In this document: in pieces, positions 1-12,332 of the stretch
Layout: the number at the start of each line of letters is the position of its first letter
Numbering within the stretch: the first letter of the stretch is position 1
Source of the DNA: Warburgia ugandensis
Taxonomy: Eukaryota > Streptophyta > Magnoliopsida > Canellales > Canellaceae
Direction of reading: 5' to 3'
DNA: 64,000 nt
Assembly (NCBI GenBank): GCA_035236585.1
Contig: CP141130.1
Span: 78,811,944 to 78,875,943 of the forward strand
Program-made: the position numbers and the translations under genes
The notes under the pieces: generated by a model
The model's database searches: none
Told to the model about the DNA's origin: nothing
Seen by the model: the letters and a program-made list of their open reading frames with translations, nothing else

Positions 1-1074
1 ATTGACGATGGGAAAGGGAGATCAATGGTGAGGAACGTGAGCCGGTCGCCAAGAAAGACAGGGTGAATGGTGGCACTGATCAACAATTTAGGCTGAAACC
101 GATGAAACAATCTCAACCATCTAATCTATCACTATTTAAACAATGACTTCTTGAGGTCTGATCCATGTTTAGATGAGACAGATGAATTCTAGAACCCTAA
201 ATTAACTAAGGTGTGATTAGAATTGTGAAATTTGGATTAAAATGTATCAAGAAACCTTAGATGTTCTATCAGATAGTGATGAAAGAGGAATTTGGTGACA
301 TCCGATTGAAGATCAGATGCCACCATCATGTTCCCTAATCCTCAATCAGTAAATATACTTTGAAAACATATGGTCCGAGTACAAATCATGAGAATAGATT
401 GATAAATCGAAGGTTTTGATTTAAAATAAGTAGATGTCCTTGTAATTGTGAGCATATGAATCAACAATGAAAGTGAATCTAAATTTTGGCCTAGTTAGGT
501 GATCGACAAGTGATTGAAGGAGTGATATAACAAAGATCATGAAGCACTATAAGGGAGGTAGGTAGTTTTAAAATTGAAATGCCTTGTGAAACATGAAAAC
601 TATTTATGATGATTCTATCATATTTGAAAATGGTTAAAATCTAGATTTTAAGATTTTTTATTATACAGTTAGAGTTCTTGTATTTCATGTAAGTTATCAG
701 TTTTGAATGCCATGTTAATTTATTATTAAATTGAAAACTTGTACATGAAAATGTAAATGAAATTATACAGATTTCATGGTTTTTAAAATGACAAGGGAGG
801 TGAAATCCTCAAACTAAACCCTTATGAGGGTTTGTTTGTTTTTCTTTTTTCACAGGGCTGTATTGTGCCATGAGATTTGAATTTGCATGATTTCTTGAAA
901 TCATGGATTCTTATGGTTTTATATGTTATAACAGCATGTAATGATGCCTAGTATTATTATATTATGGAGGGCATATGGTGGCCTGTTGGATGCTATGTTA
1001 GGAGGGTGATGATTGATCATCCCCCCTCCAAAACATTATATATATGATACTTGGCTACAAAAAGGGTACTTATC
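1..1074. other. AT-rich intergenic DNA, nothing recognised
   Basis: No long open frame, splice-bounded exon or recognisable repeat terminus is visible. The stretch has the AT-rich composition of the surrounding repeat DNA and ends where an LTR-like block starts with TGTGACAACCC. It may be old transposon sequence, but I cannot assign it. Confidence 0.4.
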
Positions 1075-4000
1075 TGTGACAACCCTAGTTTTTCTAACAC
1101 TTTTTAAATACAAAAGACATTGACATAACGAGATTGATCTCTAATAAAAATCATTTTTAAAGAGTAAACAATAGCAGAAGAATCTTTTCTTTTAAAATTT
1201 ACTTTGAAAACCCCGAGTGTTTTTTTTTTTTTTTCTTAAAACAAGGATTCTCAGTGAAATGAGTTCTCATTTCTACAGAAAATGTGACAAAGTTTCCTCT
1301 ATTTTTTGGACATCTAAAAGTTAACGCATGTCATTGCGAAGTACCTGATAAACATTTAGACATTTTTTAGACATAATTGGAGACTCTATCTCTATTTCAT
1401 ACATCTGATGAAATAAAAACAACTTACATTAACACAACACACCCAGAACCTCCACCTCACAACCCAGTCACATAAGTCTTCCAAATTCCCATAATTACAT
1501 ACAATGCAGTCTCCTCATTGAATACCATAACATCAATTTAAAACCAATTCTTACCTGTCTTTTTCCAAAGCTTCTATTGGCATGCTCAGTCAATAAACAG
1601 CTCCTATTCCTTGGGAGTTCTCTATTCTGAAAGAATGTCAACACGCCAAACCTACTACTATTCTTTGTATCTAAGGCATTGGAAACTAAAGCAATGCCTC
1701 AGCAAGCAATCGCTTGTGTAGGTGGAATAAGACGCAATTTTTATATAAACAAAATTATGATAATTCTATATAGGTCAATTTAGCCATGCTAAATCATGCA
1801 AACAACAATTCAATTATCATTTAACTTGAAATCATTCAACATTGATCAAAATCATGAATCCATGCCAAAATGGAAGAAATATCAATGCATTTGTATAAAA
1901 CACATTCTTTGAAATGCAAAGTATGCAGTCACATGTCAAACTTACAAGTCATTTACATTTCCTGATACTAGTATTCGCTCTTATGAGCCAGTTCACATAT
2001 CAAATACTAGCGCATTGTTGTGTGTATCAAGTACACAACAGACAATATTATCCTCTTTGGCACAATGAGTCAGTGCAGTGGGTTTAAACCCAAAGACACA
2101 CCTCAAGGCTTTGTTCTTGAGGGACCGGTAGCTTGTCCAGCTAGGAACCGGTAGCTTGTCCAGCCCAAAGGCCCACCCATGTCATAACGACTCTGTGGTC
2201 CGTCCACATCATAATGACCCCTCAGAACGTGTCAAACTCTCCAAACAATGGGGCTCAGGGACTAGTAGCTTGTCTAGCCAAGAATCGATAGCTTGTTCAG
2301 CCAAAAGGCCCGCCCACATCATAATGACCCCTTTCACTCATACGAGCCATTTCATAATTTCCTGGTATCAGTCTTATATTGTCTCACATGGTTCACAATA
2401 ATGCATAGCTTATGCATTAATAGTTTAATCATGATTCAATTTCAACATGTACATTCATCTTATCTTTTGTATAAACAAAAAAGATTCATTTCAACGCTTG
2501 AAATTCATATACATATGCATATATAGCTAAAATCATAGCAATCTTAATTCCACCTACCTCAAAATGGAGATCTTCAGGGTCTCTGAAGCAAATAATCTCT
2601 TTAGTTTACATACACGCTCCAATCAATCACACCTCTGGAACAATACAAACACGCATTTAGATATACAATTCTAGGACTTCTTTTAGCTTCCATAGAATGG
2701 AAGTTTCCACTAAGTTAGCTTTTGATACTATTCATCATAAGGCGAAGTGACAATGCTTATTTCTATGTTAAGGGTGTTTCATTAGCTATTAGTTGATAGC
2801 TAATTTAATTACAATCAGTTACTGGATTTCCAATCCATGCTATTGGCCATGGATTGGCTATCCACCACTCTTCTTAAGTGATTACAAGTCACTTTCACTG
2901 TTTAGTGATCTTCACCCTTGATTCCTATCTAGATCAACTCTTGGGTTAGAGCTGGGTGTTATTTTACATGTTATAGTCCTCAATACAACCTATAATTGTA
3001 TTCCACAAATCAGACAGATATAATGAGCATCATGAATAGTTCATATCACCTAATTTTTTATACAAGTTTATCCAAATTCCATACTTTATATCATATCTAA
3101 CCTGATTCAAGGTTCAAGAATCCATTTATAACCTCTAATCATTGATCTGACATCACAAGGTGTCTATTTGAATTGTGACAGATTGGATGGCCTAGATCAT
3201 CCGACTTGTTTCACTTCAAATTCATATAATTCTAGACATCCTATCATTCTTAAGGATGGGAAACTCATCTGTGGTGTCTGATTGTCAATTAGACATCTCA
3301 AAGTTACTGTGTAAACAATACCCAATTGGACGGTTGAGATTGTTTGATCGATTTTCAGCCTAGATGTGAAATTTTAGTGTGATCTAAGCTACATCATGCC
3401 CTAAATTACCTATCCCTAAGCTTTGATTTAAAAATGGATGGTTGGATCATCCACAAAACCTAGATCTAAAAGAAATAGTGTGAATTTTGCAAAATACCCC
3501 AAATCACAAGTTGGGTTTTGTAGATCTTATCTTTTGGTTGCATTTTCATGTGTCTTCCACCCTTGGATGAGTCAAATTGTCTCCCATTTCTGATGAAACC
3601 CTCTAATCCACATTGCACACACTGCTCCCCTTTGATTGATGGTTAAGATCCCTTCGAACCTTCCAATAACCTTGGGGTTCTGGTTCTTGCTCATGTACTG
3701 AAGAGATTGATCAGCTCGGATCATTGATTTGAGCCTTCCTCTTCTATGGTGACAACCTGCAACTCTGGCCACCGAAAGATGTCATTTTTCCCTGCTCACT
3801 AGTGTGCCAAAGATCTCTGGCGAGCTAGGTTCCTCTCCTCCCTCTCTCTTCTCCCTGTTTTCCTCCTCCTCTCTTCTCCCTTCTTCCTTTCCTCTTCACT
3901 CTCTCCTGTCGGGTTCTTCTGTTTGTCAAGTTCAGGAACATACTAGGCATGTTCTCGTTTCACTTAAACAGGGCAGGGTGCCCGTATCAAATACAGCCCC

Positions 4001-4286
4001 CTGTTTAAGGCAACTTCATTTTTTTTAATCTTATTTTTACCAAAATGCCTCTCATATTCAAGTATCCATATGTCCTCCATCTAAACTCCAATTTCTGCAA
4101 ACTTGGTGTCATTTGAATCGTCTTTTCAAGTACTATCCAATTATAGATGTCTTAGTGCTAGATTAAATCTATATCTAGTCTTTCACTTATAAACTCCAAA
4201 TATAGAAATTCAATATATTCTTTTTATCCCAATTTAACATTTTCCAAAGTTTACTCAATCTAGGATTTAAAAATTTGAGATGTTAA
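1075..4286 (-). repeat. Probable solo Gypsy-type LTR
   Basis: The left edge reads TGTGACAACCC and is followed by text (poly-pyrimidine, then GAAAACCCCGAGTG) that recurs at the left edges of the LTR-like blocks at 37.24 and 61.3 kb and, inverted, at 5.5 kb. An internal block around 2.1-2.3 kb (GTAGCTTGTCCAGCCC followed by GGCCC.CCCA) recurs at about 35.88 kb in another LTR. The right edge is decayed (AAATTTGAGATGTTA). The flanks TTATC (1070-1074) and CTATC (4287-4291) could be a 5-bp target-site duplication with one mismatch. By analogy with the Gypsy element at 19.4-25.3 kb the LTR would read on the minus strand. No gag or pol sequence adjoins it, so I infer a solo LTR. The short ORFs inside are not credible genes. 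Confidence 0.55.
2121..2331. repeat. Imperfect tandem repeat inside the LTR
   Basis: The core GGTAGCTTGTCCAGC appears four times with small changes (near 2127, 2150, 2263 and 2287). They are arranged as two larger copies, each followed by a GGCCC.CCCACATCATAATGACCCC-type block. The same core is found once in the LTR at about 35,878-35,910. Confidence 0.65.
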
Positions 4287-4291
4287 CTATC

Positions 4292-5400
4292 AACCTTGGT
4301 CAGTCCTGGTGGGTAGTTGCAAGTGGGGTGTCGGGCTACATGATGTTTGCTATGGGGAACTCTTATGGTGCAAGGAGTCTATCCTTACAGGCTTAATTGG
4401 TTCATAATCATCGCATAGAGGTTCCATTATTTTGAGATGTGTTTTTATAATGTAATAGTGTAAGTACGTAGCACTCTGTGAATTCAGGTCCATAATGAGT
4501 ACTCATGATCAACGGTCAATAGCAGATTTATGAGTGTTTCTAACCCATTGAACCTTGAAGAGGTTATGAGGGCAATATATATATATATATATATAATTAT
4601 TGAGATGCATGAATTGTATTTAAGCATTTCATGGTTTAGATGTTTTTCATCTATTGATTTTCTGATAGTGATGTCTTCCTCAATTTGGATGAGTATATCA
4701 AGGGATGATGTATGACAGGAGTTGTGGTTATTTTTCATATCTTGTAAAATGCTTTGCAAGAATTATTAATGTTACTATCTTTGAAACAATATGCATGGAT
4801 CTTAAGACTAATAACTTGAACTAGTTTGGCATGGCATTGATTTGTAAGGTACGGTTTAGATTTCAGAGTTCATTATGCCTCATATTCTACTAAATCATAC
4901 AACATGTAGTTATGTGTCCCTTTTTGGATTTTAAAATTGTATAAACTCATATTGATGATGAAACTACATACAAAAGAGAAAGCTTACTCAGATATTGTGC
5001 TTGTTTACAATATCTTAGCTTCAAAGGACCCATGCAAAGGGAAAGGAGCAAAAGGTTGACTTGGGAGCAACAATGAGGTCATTTTGAGGTAAGGTTAAGT
5101 ATATATAAAGGCTTTTGAAGACACCTTACAAATTTTATGTAGTGAAATATTATTATGACTCTACTTGAATGGACGTGTGGATGTGTATTATTGAATTTTT
5201 AGTGGATGGTTGTGACTGGAGTGATCTTGGGAATAAAGGTTTAATTTTCCCAACCTTTTGGCACCTCAATAAAAAAAGAAGAAGAAATATTATTCTTATT
5301 TATATCTAAACTAACATGTGTATGTAAATGTGATTGGATGGAGACAGAGTCTCCCTTATTATTTTGTTTTATTATGTTGTGTCTATCAGGAACTCATATT
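4292..5400. other. Intergenic DNA with a short (TA)n tract
   Basis: No gene is recognised. A (TA)n run lies at about 4577-4595. The segment near 5250-5285 (TTTTGGCACCTC followed by an A-rich tail) resembles the 3' end of the LINE at 54.45 kb and may be a LINE tail. Short ORFs across this stretch have no domain or signal. Confidence 0.35.
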
Positions 5401-5469
5401 ACATGTGAAAAATGCATGAGGTCCAAAAGACAGAGGAAATTTTGTCAAATTTTTGGTAGAAATGTAGTA

Positions 5470-5654
5470 CTCATGCCTCTAAAAATTCTTATTCTTATAA
5501 AAAGAAAAATAACACTCGGGATTTTTGAAAGTTTTCTCTTGACAAAATGTTTTCACTGATTGTTTTCTAAATAGTTTTCCAAACTTGAGGCCCCACAAAT
5601 GTAAAAGGCTTTGTGAAAAAGTATTAGAAAAACCCAGGATGTCACACAAGATGA
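5470..5654 (+). repeat. 3' end of a Gypsy-type LTR, plus orientation
   Basis: ATAACACTCGGGATTTTTG and the terminal AGAAAAACCCAGGATGTCACA are the reverse complement of the conserved left edge of the other LTRs here (TGTGAC..CCC.G.TTTTTCTAA and GAAAACCCCGAGTG). So this is an LTR end in the opposite orientation. Its 5' limit cannot be fixed from the sequence. Confidence 0.5.
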
Positions 5655-5659
5655 GGAAG

Positions 5660-5905
5660 ATTAGACTTAGATGGTTTGGACATGTCAGCAGGAGAACCTA
5701 AATGGCACTAGTTAGAAGGAGTGAGGCAATGCAAGTAGAAGGTTCTAAAAGGGCAAGGAGAAGGACCAAAAGAATGTTGATAGAAGTGATGAGGAAAGAT
5801 TTAAAAATTTTGGGATTAAATAAAGCCATGGTATTTAATAGAAGGGAATGAAGTAACAAGATTCATGTGGCCGACCCCTAATTGGCATAAGGTCATGATG
5901 ATGAC
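5660..5905 (+). pseudogene. RTE-type LINE 3' end, decayed
   Basis: The frame starting near 5660 reads KMRKIRLRWFGHVSRRT, then a stop, then VRRSEAMQVEGSKRARRR, and later KIHVADPL. This is the characteristic C-terminal end of plant RTE (BovB-like) LINE reverse transcriptases, where RWFGHV and HVADP are landmarks. It is truncated at the 5' side and carries stops. A second copy lies at 40.95-41.64 kb on the other strand. It starts almost immediately after an LTR end, which suggests a chimeric or nested insertion. Confidence 0.75.
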
Positions 5906-6121
5906 ACGTGAGGGGTTTGGAGTACTACCTTAAGCATAGGAATAACACTACCCTACCTCTCTATAAAGAAATGACACTTATCATCGTACTTTAATGAACA
6001 CAACCAATTTTGTTCTTCTCAATATTAAGGTTTATATGAAAGTTAAAATTCTAAAAATGCCATTGTTTGGCTAGACTTTGAGTATATACATAATTAACAT
6101 TTTACATTATTATATAACTAT

Positions 6122-6265
6122 AAAGCTTTTTTTGGTACAAGTAAAGAATTACAAAGCAATACTTACTTACCCACTTACATACTATCTTAAATCGAGACCT
6201 TAGCCAAAGAGAAAAGCAGTGACTCAAACCTATGACTAGTGTATTTTAGGGTAGATGTCTAAATA
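6122..6265 (-). mobile_element. tRNA-derived SINE candidate
   Basis: On the minus strand the segment contains ATAGGTTTGAGTCACTGC, which fits a polymerase III B box (GGTTCGANNC type). It ends in TTGTAATTCTTTACTTGTAC followed by an A-rich tail. A close relative with the same order of blocks lies at 52.48-52.62 kb. AACTAT flanks both sides (6116-6121 and 6266-6271) and may be part of a target-site duplication. The A box is not clear. Confidence 0.45.
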
Positions 6266-6274
6266 AACTATGAC

Positions 6275-7760
6275 AAACTACACTAAACTTTTGTTGGCAA
6301 TTACACAGTCTTTTGATGTTTATTCTCACTATAATTTTTATTTTCCAAATGGCCAATTCTATGAATTATTTAACCACAACATCGGTTCAAAACCTTAAAT
6401 ATGTTGAAAAATATTTATTCTAAAATAAGAGAGTCGATTGTTTATAAGAATTGGCTACTAAGAAAAGCACTTTCTTGATCAAGAAAGAGTTACACTTTTT
6501 GGGTCTACATGAAAATTTTATTTGAAAATCCATACCATTAAACTTGCACACCATCAAAGCTAGACCACATGCCTCTTCTCCCTTGCAAAGGGATATTCCA
6601 TTGCCATGCTATAGTTCAATAAAATCCAAAGTTTAATGTTTTCCAATTGAAACCCAAAAAAGGGTTTATTGGAAGATGGGTAGAGGAATATCCAATCAAG
6701 ATAAAATTAGTATATTTGGGTTATTTGATTAATTTCTACTAGTTTAAGACATTGTATTATACCTATATGGCACATGTGTGCCCCAAAAAATGTACTTCTT
6801 CCTCTTTCAAGAAAGTACTTTTCTTTTGATAACTCTTTCTAGATAATGTAAATGTAATTTTGTAAGAAGAAAAAGAAATAAATTATACCACCTATTATCC
6901 AACAACTTTCTGATCATAACTATTCTCATAGGGAGAAGAACACAAGAAAGAAAAAGGGTTTCACTTAGGAAGGGAATAGTCTCTAGTCAAGTAGATTGGA
7001 ACAAGTCTCTCATGTCCCATCATAGTCATTGGTTGATACCCTTAGTCTTAAAGGCTACTAAGAAAAAATGACTTTGAGATATGCATTTTGGAAAACTACA
7101 AATTGGAGTTGGTCATATTAATGGCCCACTTAAAACCACTTAATATGAAAGATAAGGTCTTGGCTTAATCTGTTTCTATAAAAAATCTATTGCATACTAA
7201 AGCAACATGTTCAAATACTCTAACTCTCTATTCTTCTAGCAAGTGTCACTTTTGCCATTTAACATTTTTTCTACATTCTTTAAAATTTTTGCCCAACTCC
7301 TTCATCCCATGCATTAGCTTCTTAATCTTCTCTATGAGCCTATTTTTCCCCTTAGATTTCCTATTTCTTACTCAAGCATTCTTTTTCCATCTGGCCCTTA
7401 ATTGCTTATTCTTTTTAAAAAAATTCTATCACTACCAATGCTTCTCTATTGGACACTTGGATATAACCATATTTTTTACAAGTATTTATTATCATATTGT
7501 GGATTATAGAAACATCTTCACAATATATATTCTCAAGAAAAAGAAAAAGAAAAAAACTATAGCCTATCTTCCTTACAATCTCTTTACTAGCATTACACGC
7601 TATTCTCTAATGGATCTTTAGGATATACCAAAAATTTTAGACAGATTTAATTTCATAATGTTGGTTAGAGAAATATCTTTAATATATATCTTCTCCAAAA
7701 TATAAGAATGAAAGAATACCATTAAGTCTTCTTCCCTAGCAATCTCTGTCCATTCTACTA
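6275..7760. other. Repeat-like AT-rich DNA without a recognised gene
   Basis: The longest open frame (7190-7621, plus) is a Phe/Leu/Ser-rich translation of pyrimidine-rich DNA and looks accidental. A 22-bp inverted repeat with about two mismatches (6460-6481 against 6804-6825) is present. No LTR, RT or transposase motif is visible. Confidence 0.35.
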
Positions 7761-7761
7761 T

Positions 7762-8760
7762 TGCAGACACCTAATTTTGTACCAATTAATGATTTTTGAG
7801 GACCCACCTTTAGCTTTGGAGTGTGATAGAGTTTGTAAATCTCACTCAAATTCATTGCTTTGAAGTTATTCAAAATATTTCAAAAAATAATCATCAAAGT
7901 TTCAATCTTTCTAAAATCATTTTTTAAGAATTTTCAAGAACTAAACTTATAAAATATTTATAATCATTTATTTTTCAAAGTTTCAAAGTGGTCTAAAGAT
8001 AATTCCTAAGCTTAAAATGCTTTCAAAAGTTTTCTAAATCTTTTCAAAATTATTCTAAAATCCCAAACTTATCAAGAACTATGTTTCTAAAAGATTTCAA
8101 CAAATAATAATAATAATCATTGGTTTTGCAAATTAAGGTTCAAAATTTTCTAGTTTTCAAAGTATTTTAAAGTGTCCCAAGTTTTCAAAATTATTCTTAA
8201 GTGTTTAAAATTTTTCAAAGCCCAAAATTTTTTGAACTTCCTAAATAGCCTAAGGTTACTTGCCTGTGGTTTTATGATATCATTGTCGGTCCCAAGTCGA
8301 AGTATATGAGGGTTGCATCAGGTGCCAACCGGCATAAATTTTTGGGCAAATCCATAGCATGAATCTAAAGCATAAAACATTTCCTCAAGTTAGGGCATTC
8401 CCCATAAGCGATGCGCATTGAAGTCCATATGTAGTGAGAAATGGGTAAGTGATGCAAGGGCATTCCCCCATGAGTGAGGCACTGCATTAGATCTTGAATG
8501 CAATAAAAAATGGGCAGGGTTTTTCCAAGTAAGCAATTTGCCACATCAAATACCGGTTACAATGGAAAGTACGGAGGGGTTCCCAAAACATTCTAGATGT
8601 GCACATGTAGAGAGACTAGCTCAGGAAGGTAAGATTCATATCAAGACATGGAATATAGGTACATTGATAAAGGATAGGGAATCCTTTAGTTTTAGAAAAC
8701 ATAAATAATTAGAATAGAGAAAAAAAAAAAAAAGGTGGGATGTCCAACTAAGGGTGTGAC
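7762..8760 (+). repeat. LTR-like block beginning TGCAGACACC
   Basis: The start TGCAGACACCTAATTTTGTA followed by a TTTTTGAGGACCCACC segment is a common plant LTR 5' end of the TGTAGACACC type. The end is unclear; a GGATGTCCAACTAAGGGTGT segment near 8738-8757 may be close to it. No coding remnant adjoins it. It is a possible solo LTR. Confidence 0.3.
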
Positions 8761-9690
8761 TACTTTAATTCTCTCACTTTAAAAAATTAGATTTGTTAGT
8801 TAGTGGCAATTTTATAATTTATTAGAAAAGTTTGACTACCAAACAATAAGTTTGAATTGGCTTGTTTTCTTTCAAAATATTGTAATATTTTGGCTATAGC
8901 ACTTAGAAATTTTGAAACATAATCTTAATGACCCTTTGACTACTACACTGCATGATTGTGCACATCGACAGCATGGTTAGAAGAATATTTTATTATTCAT
9001 TGAAAGTGCAAAATTTTATGCTGAAAAAATCTTAACAATTTTATGATTATCCATATCCATTTTAAGACAAGGTAGTGAATTTTTTTGCCAATCTTCAATT
9101 TAGTATAATGATAAGAAACATGTTTCATTTGTCTATGGAATGAAGGTTTCTTGGGAAGAGTCTTAAGGATAACTTGCTCAAGTCTTGAAGTAGGGAAGAA
9201 CGTTAAAGAAGCCATAGCCTTTAATTGGTGTTAGATAAAGCTAATCAGGTAGAGATAGAATAACTATACATTAAAGTTTTGTCTCTCTCCACAAGATTCT
9301 TGCATGTTATTGTTGCCTCTATCCTATATCTAAGAGTAGGAGGATATATTAGAGTGAATACAAGTGAAATTTGATCCTAAGCAAATTTGAAAAATAAATA
9401 AATAAATAAAAATTCATACGAAATGTGTATATATATTAGTTTCTAAAACTACCCTTCAAGACATGCTTGTCTTATTAAATTCTAATATTCATAATGAAAC
9501 CATAACTATCAGATAAGCACTATTGGAACTCACTATTTGCAGTCCAAACAACCATAATGAAGTCATAACAATATGACAAAATTCTAATATTCATATCAAA
9601 ATATATTGTCTTATTACATTACTATTCTCATACTTTCTTTCTCGTTGTTCCTAAGCCTCTTGAAATACCTTAATTCTCACTTCTAATAAT
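8761..9690. other. AT-rich intergenic DNA
   Basis: No supported gene. A 72-codon open frame at 8997-9215 on the minus strand is rich in Lys, Ile, Leu and Phe and has no recognisable domain. Short (AAAT)n and (TA)n runs occur near 9390-9440. Confidence 0.35.
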
Positions 9691-12223
9691 AAGATTGACC
9701 TAAAATTGTTGGTGGGGGTGAGTATGACAACTCAATGAAAAATTCTAAGTCAGATTAAAAACATATAGAAACTCATATATGCAAAAGTATAATAGCATGC
9801 ATTCAATTAAACACAATCAGTGTCAAACCATGATAATGTTCAAACTGCAAAATTCAAGATAAATCACATGGTGTGCTAAACATCCATATCCAAATGAACA
9901 CCAGGAAGTAGAAGATGTTCAAAACTCAAAATCTGCTATGAATCACATCAGATATTATAAATCAATATTTAGAAAGATATACGGCATTATAAGTCATTTC
10001 CAGTTTCTAAAACATGTCACACAATAGCAATCTAAATCATACAGCAATGTCCTATTGAGTCCATAAGGCAATGGTCTAAATTCCTCGAGGTTGAGGGCCA
10101 TACCATTGATGTCCATATCACAATTAGTCTGTCATGCACTTAGATAGAATAAAAATCTCCTGCCAACATTTGATCGTGGATACTGTACGACCTATGTCAG
10201 TTCTCATGGGGAAGAACAGGGCACCTTGAATAGAAGGTACTAAGACCCTTCCAAACATACAAAAGCTTTTACCTCAAGCAGGTGTTAAATATTCATTTTA
10301 GAGTATCAATGACCAACTACACTTTTAGCATAGCAACTAGAGGGATCTTATAACTTACCCCATACTAGGCTCAACTCTTGTGAGTTGCCTAATTTTAGGC
10401 TAGGGACAACTCTCCAGAGTCACCTAATTTTAAAATATTTCTCATTTCTTATGGAAATTCATATGGAGTTATGGTTCAATCACCCTACACACAACTCCAA
10501 AGAGTCTCACCAAAGTTGTGATCACATATTCATTGTACAGGCATATAAACACTACTTAGAGCAAAAAATACAAAGTCGTGATCAACATGCCATTATTTGC
10601 AATTCAATATATATTTCACAAGCCTACTTATAAACCACCCTTGCAAGTAATGTTTGGGTGGCTCACCCTTTCCCATGTTCAACACACACATGCAGTCATT
10701 AAAAATTTCTTTATATCTTTGTAAACATCTTAACAAGGTTATGTGTTTGCAAAAAGGAAGTTGACGATGAAATTCAGATCAAATCAGTCATGGGTGAACA
10801 TCTATAAATCTGAAATCAATGATGAATTCCAACACGATCAATTCAAAGGTGCGCATCATCAAATTCAGATCCACTGAGAAAATTTTAAAATGGCTCTTCG
10901 GCAAGTGAGCATATGAGCAAAAAAAGGGAGATTATGGATGTAATTAAAACAAGTCCATAACTGGTGCACAGGTGATCTCATGAGACCGACGGTGGGATTC
11001 AAAACTGATCTATGTAAGGTGCATAAATGATCTCATGAAATTAACGACGCACATGATTTAAAAGCTTTGAACAATGCGGCGTGTGCATATAAAGCCAAGA
11101 TCAAAGGTGCAATAAAATAAAAACCTCACTTATGAACATGGGCTTAATCTAATAGCTGGATCAAGCTAATAAGGAAGCGCATGTGTGTAAGCGGTTAGTC
11201 AAGGCACTCGTGCGTCTGGTCTAAAGTTAACAAATAAAGGGGATACTTGGTATTCTAGATTATTAATCCAAGGATGCATGTAAAAGAAAAAGGCATGCGT
11301 GGTTTAAGTCTTGGAAATTTGACCATAGCTTGCATGGGCGTGCACCTAGGACGCGTACTTGCTTTGAGACTTGAGAATGATCTGGTTGCATGAGTTCCTT
11401 TATAAGGGACGTAATGGAACATATGATCATGCACCCATAGACATGAAACCGACAAAAGACGCTAATGTTCCAAGGAGAAATAAAGATTGACATCCTAAAA
11501 TCATAAGGTCCTTGGCTTTAGGTCAGCAATGAGCTCATGTGCCTAGTTAAGGTAGATCTTTCTTTCTTTTTTTGCTTATGCAGCTATATCAACTCAGTTT
11601 GAAAAAGGAGATTAAGTCAATCCATGGATAATGCACCTGTCTAGAGCTTGTATAAAAAATCAGGGTAGCATATAGATGAATGCGTAGACGGTAGGTGAAA
11701 GCAAATCTTGATCTAGGTTAACACAAGGTGGATCTAATCCATGGCTAAGTGCGCATGAGATATGGTAGAGTGGATGATGTGGGTATGGAATGCAGAGGAA
11801 TGGAGGGTATGTACATAAGGTATAATGGAGTGGGCAGTGTACACGTGAAATATATTGGAGTGGGTAGTGTGCGCATAAAAACGGTGGGGTGTGCATGATT
11901 TATTATCAATCAAACAATGACATCCTATATGATATAAGTTTAAGAGAAATCGTAGTTCACATATGATTAGTAATGAGATTCAAAGCAAAACAAAGTTGGG
12001 TATGCATAGATCAAAACAGATGATACGCCTAGAGAATCATGGTTTTAACGTGTTAGATTCAATTAATTCCATGGATGATGCGCCAATATCACTATGGATT
12101 AGTGAACGAGATTCATACAATCTACCAACCCAGCTTAGAATAACCCACGCGCTCTATGTTATTGACGACTTTCTTCTACTGTATTCTTGTTCAGAAATGC
12201 ACAGTGTGGATTATCCTTCGTGT

Positions 12224-12225
<2 letters not shown>
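9691..12225. repeat. Probable decayed LTR/retroelement DNA
   Basis: The text GGGGGTGAGTATGACAACTCA near 9715 resembles the GGGTGAGTATTTCTCATACTCA block in the LTR at 61.7 kb, so this is probably an old relative. The rest has only short ORFs. At 11,740-11,900 a GAGTGGGTAGTGTGCGCAT-like unit recurs four to five times with heavy divergence. No gag or pol motif is visible. Confidence 0.3.
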
Positions 12226-12321
<96 letters not shown>

Positions 12322-12332
12322 CTCTCTCTCTA
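12226..12332. repeat. Compound (CT)n(TA)n(CT)n microsatellite
   Basis: About 63 bp of uninterrupted CT is followed by a TA tract to about 12,320 with one TATG interruption, then a short CT run. The Leu-Ser and Arg-Glu repeat ORFs over it are translations of the microsatellite and not genes. Confidence 0.97.

Noticed and set aside
7190-7621. 143-codon Phe/Leu-rich ORF suggesting a membrane protein
   Set aside because: It is low complexity and driven by pyrimidine-rich DNA; no start context, family or conserved residues are visible.
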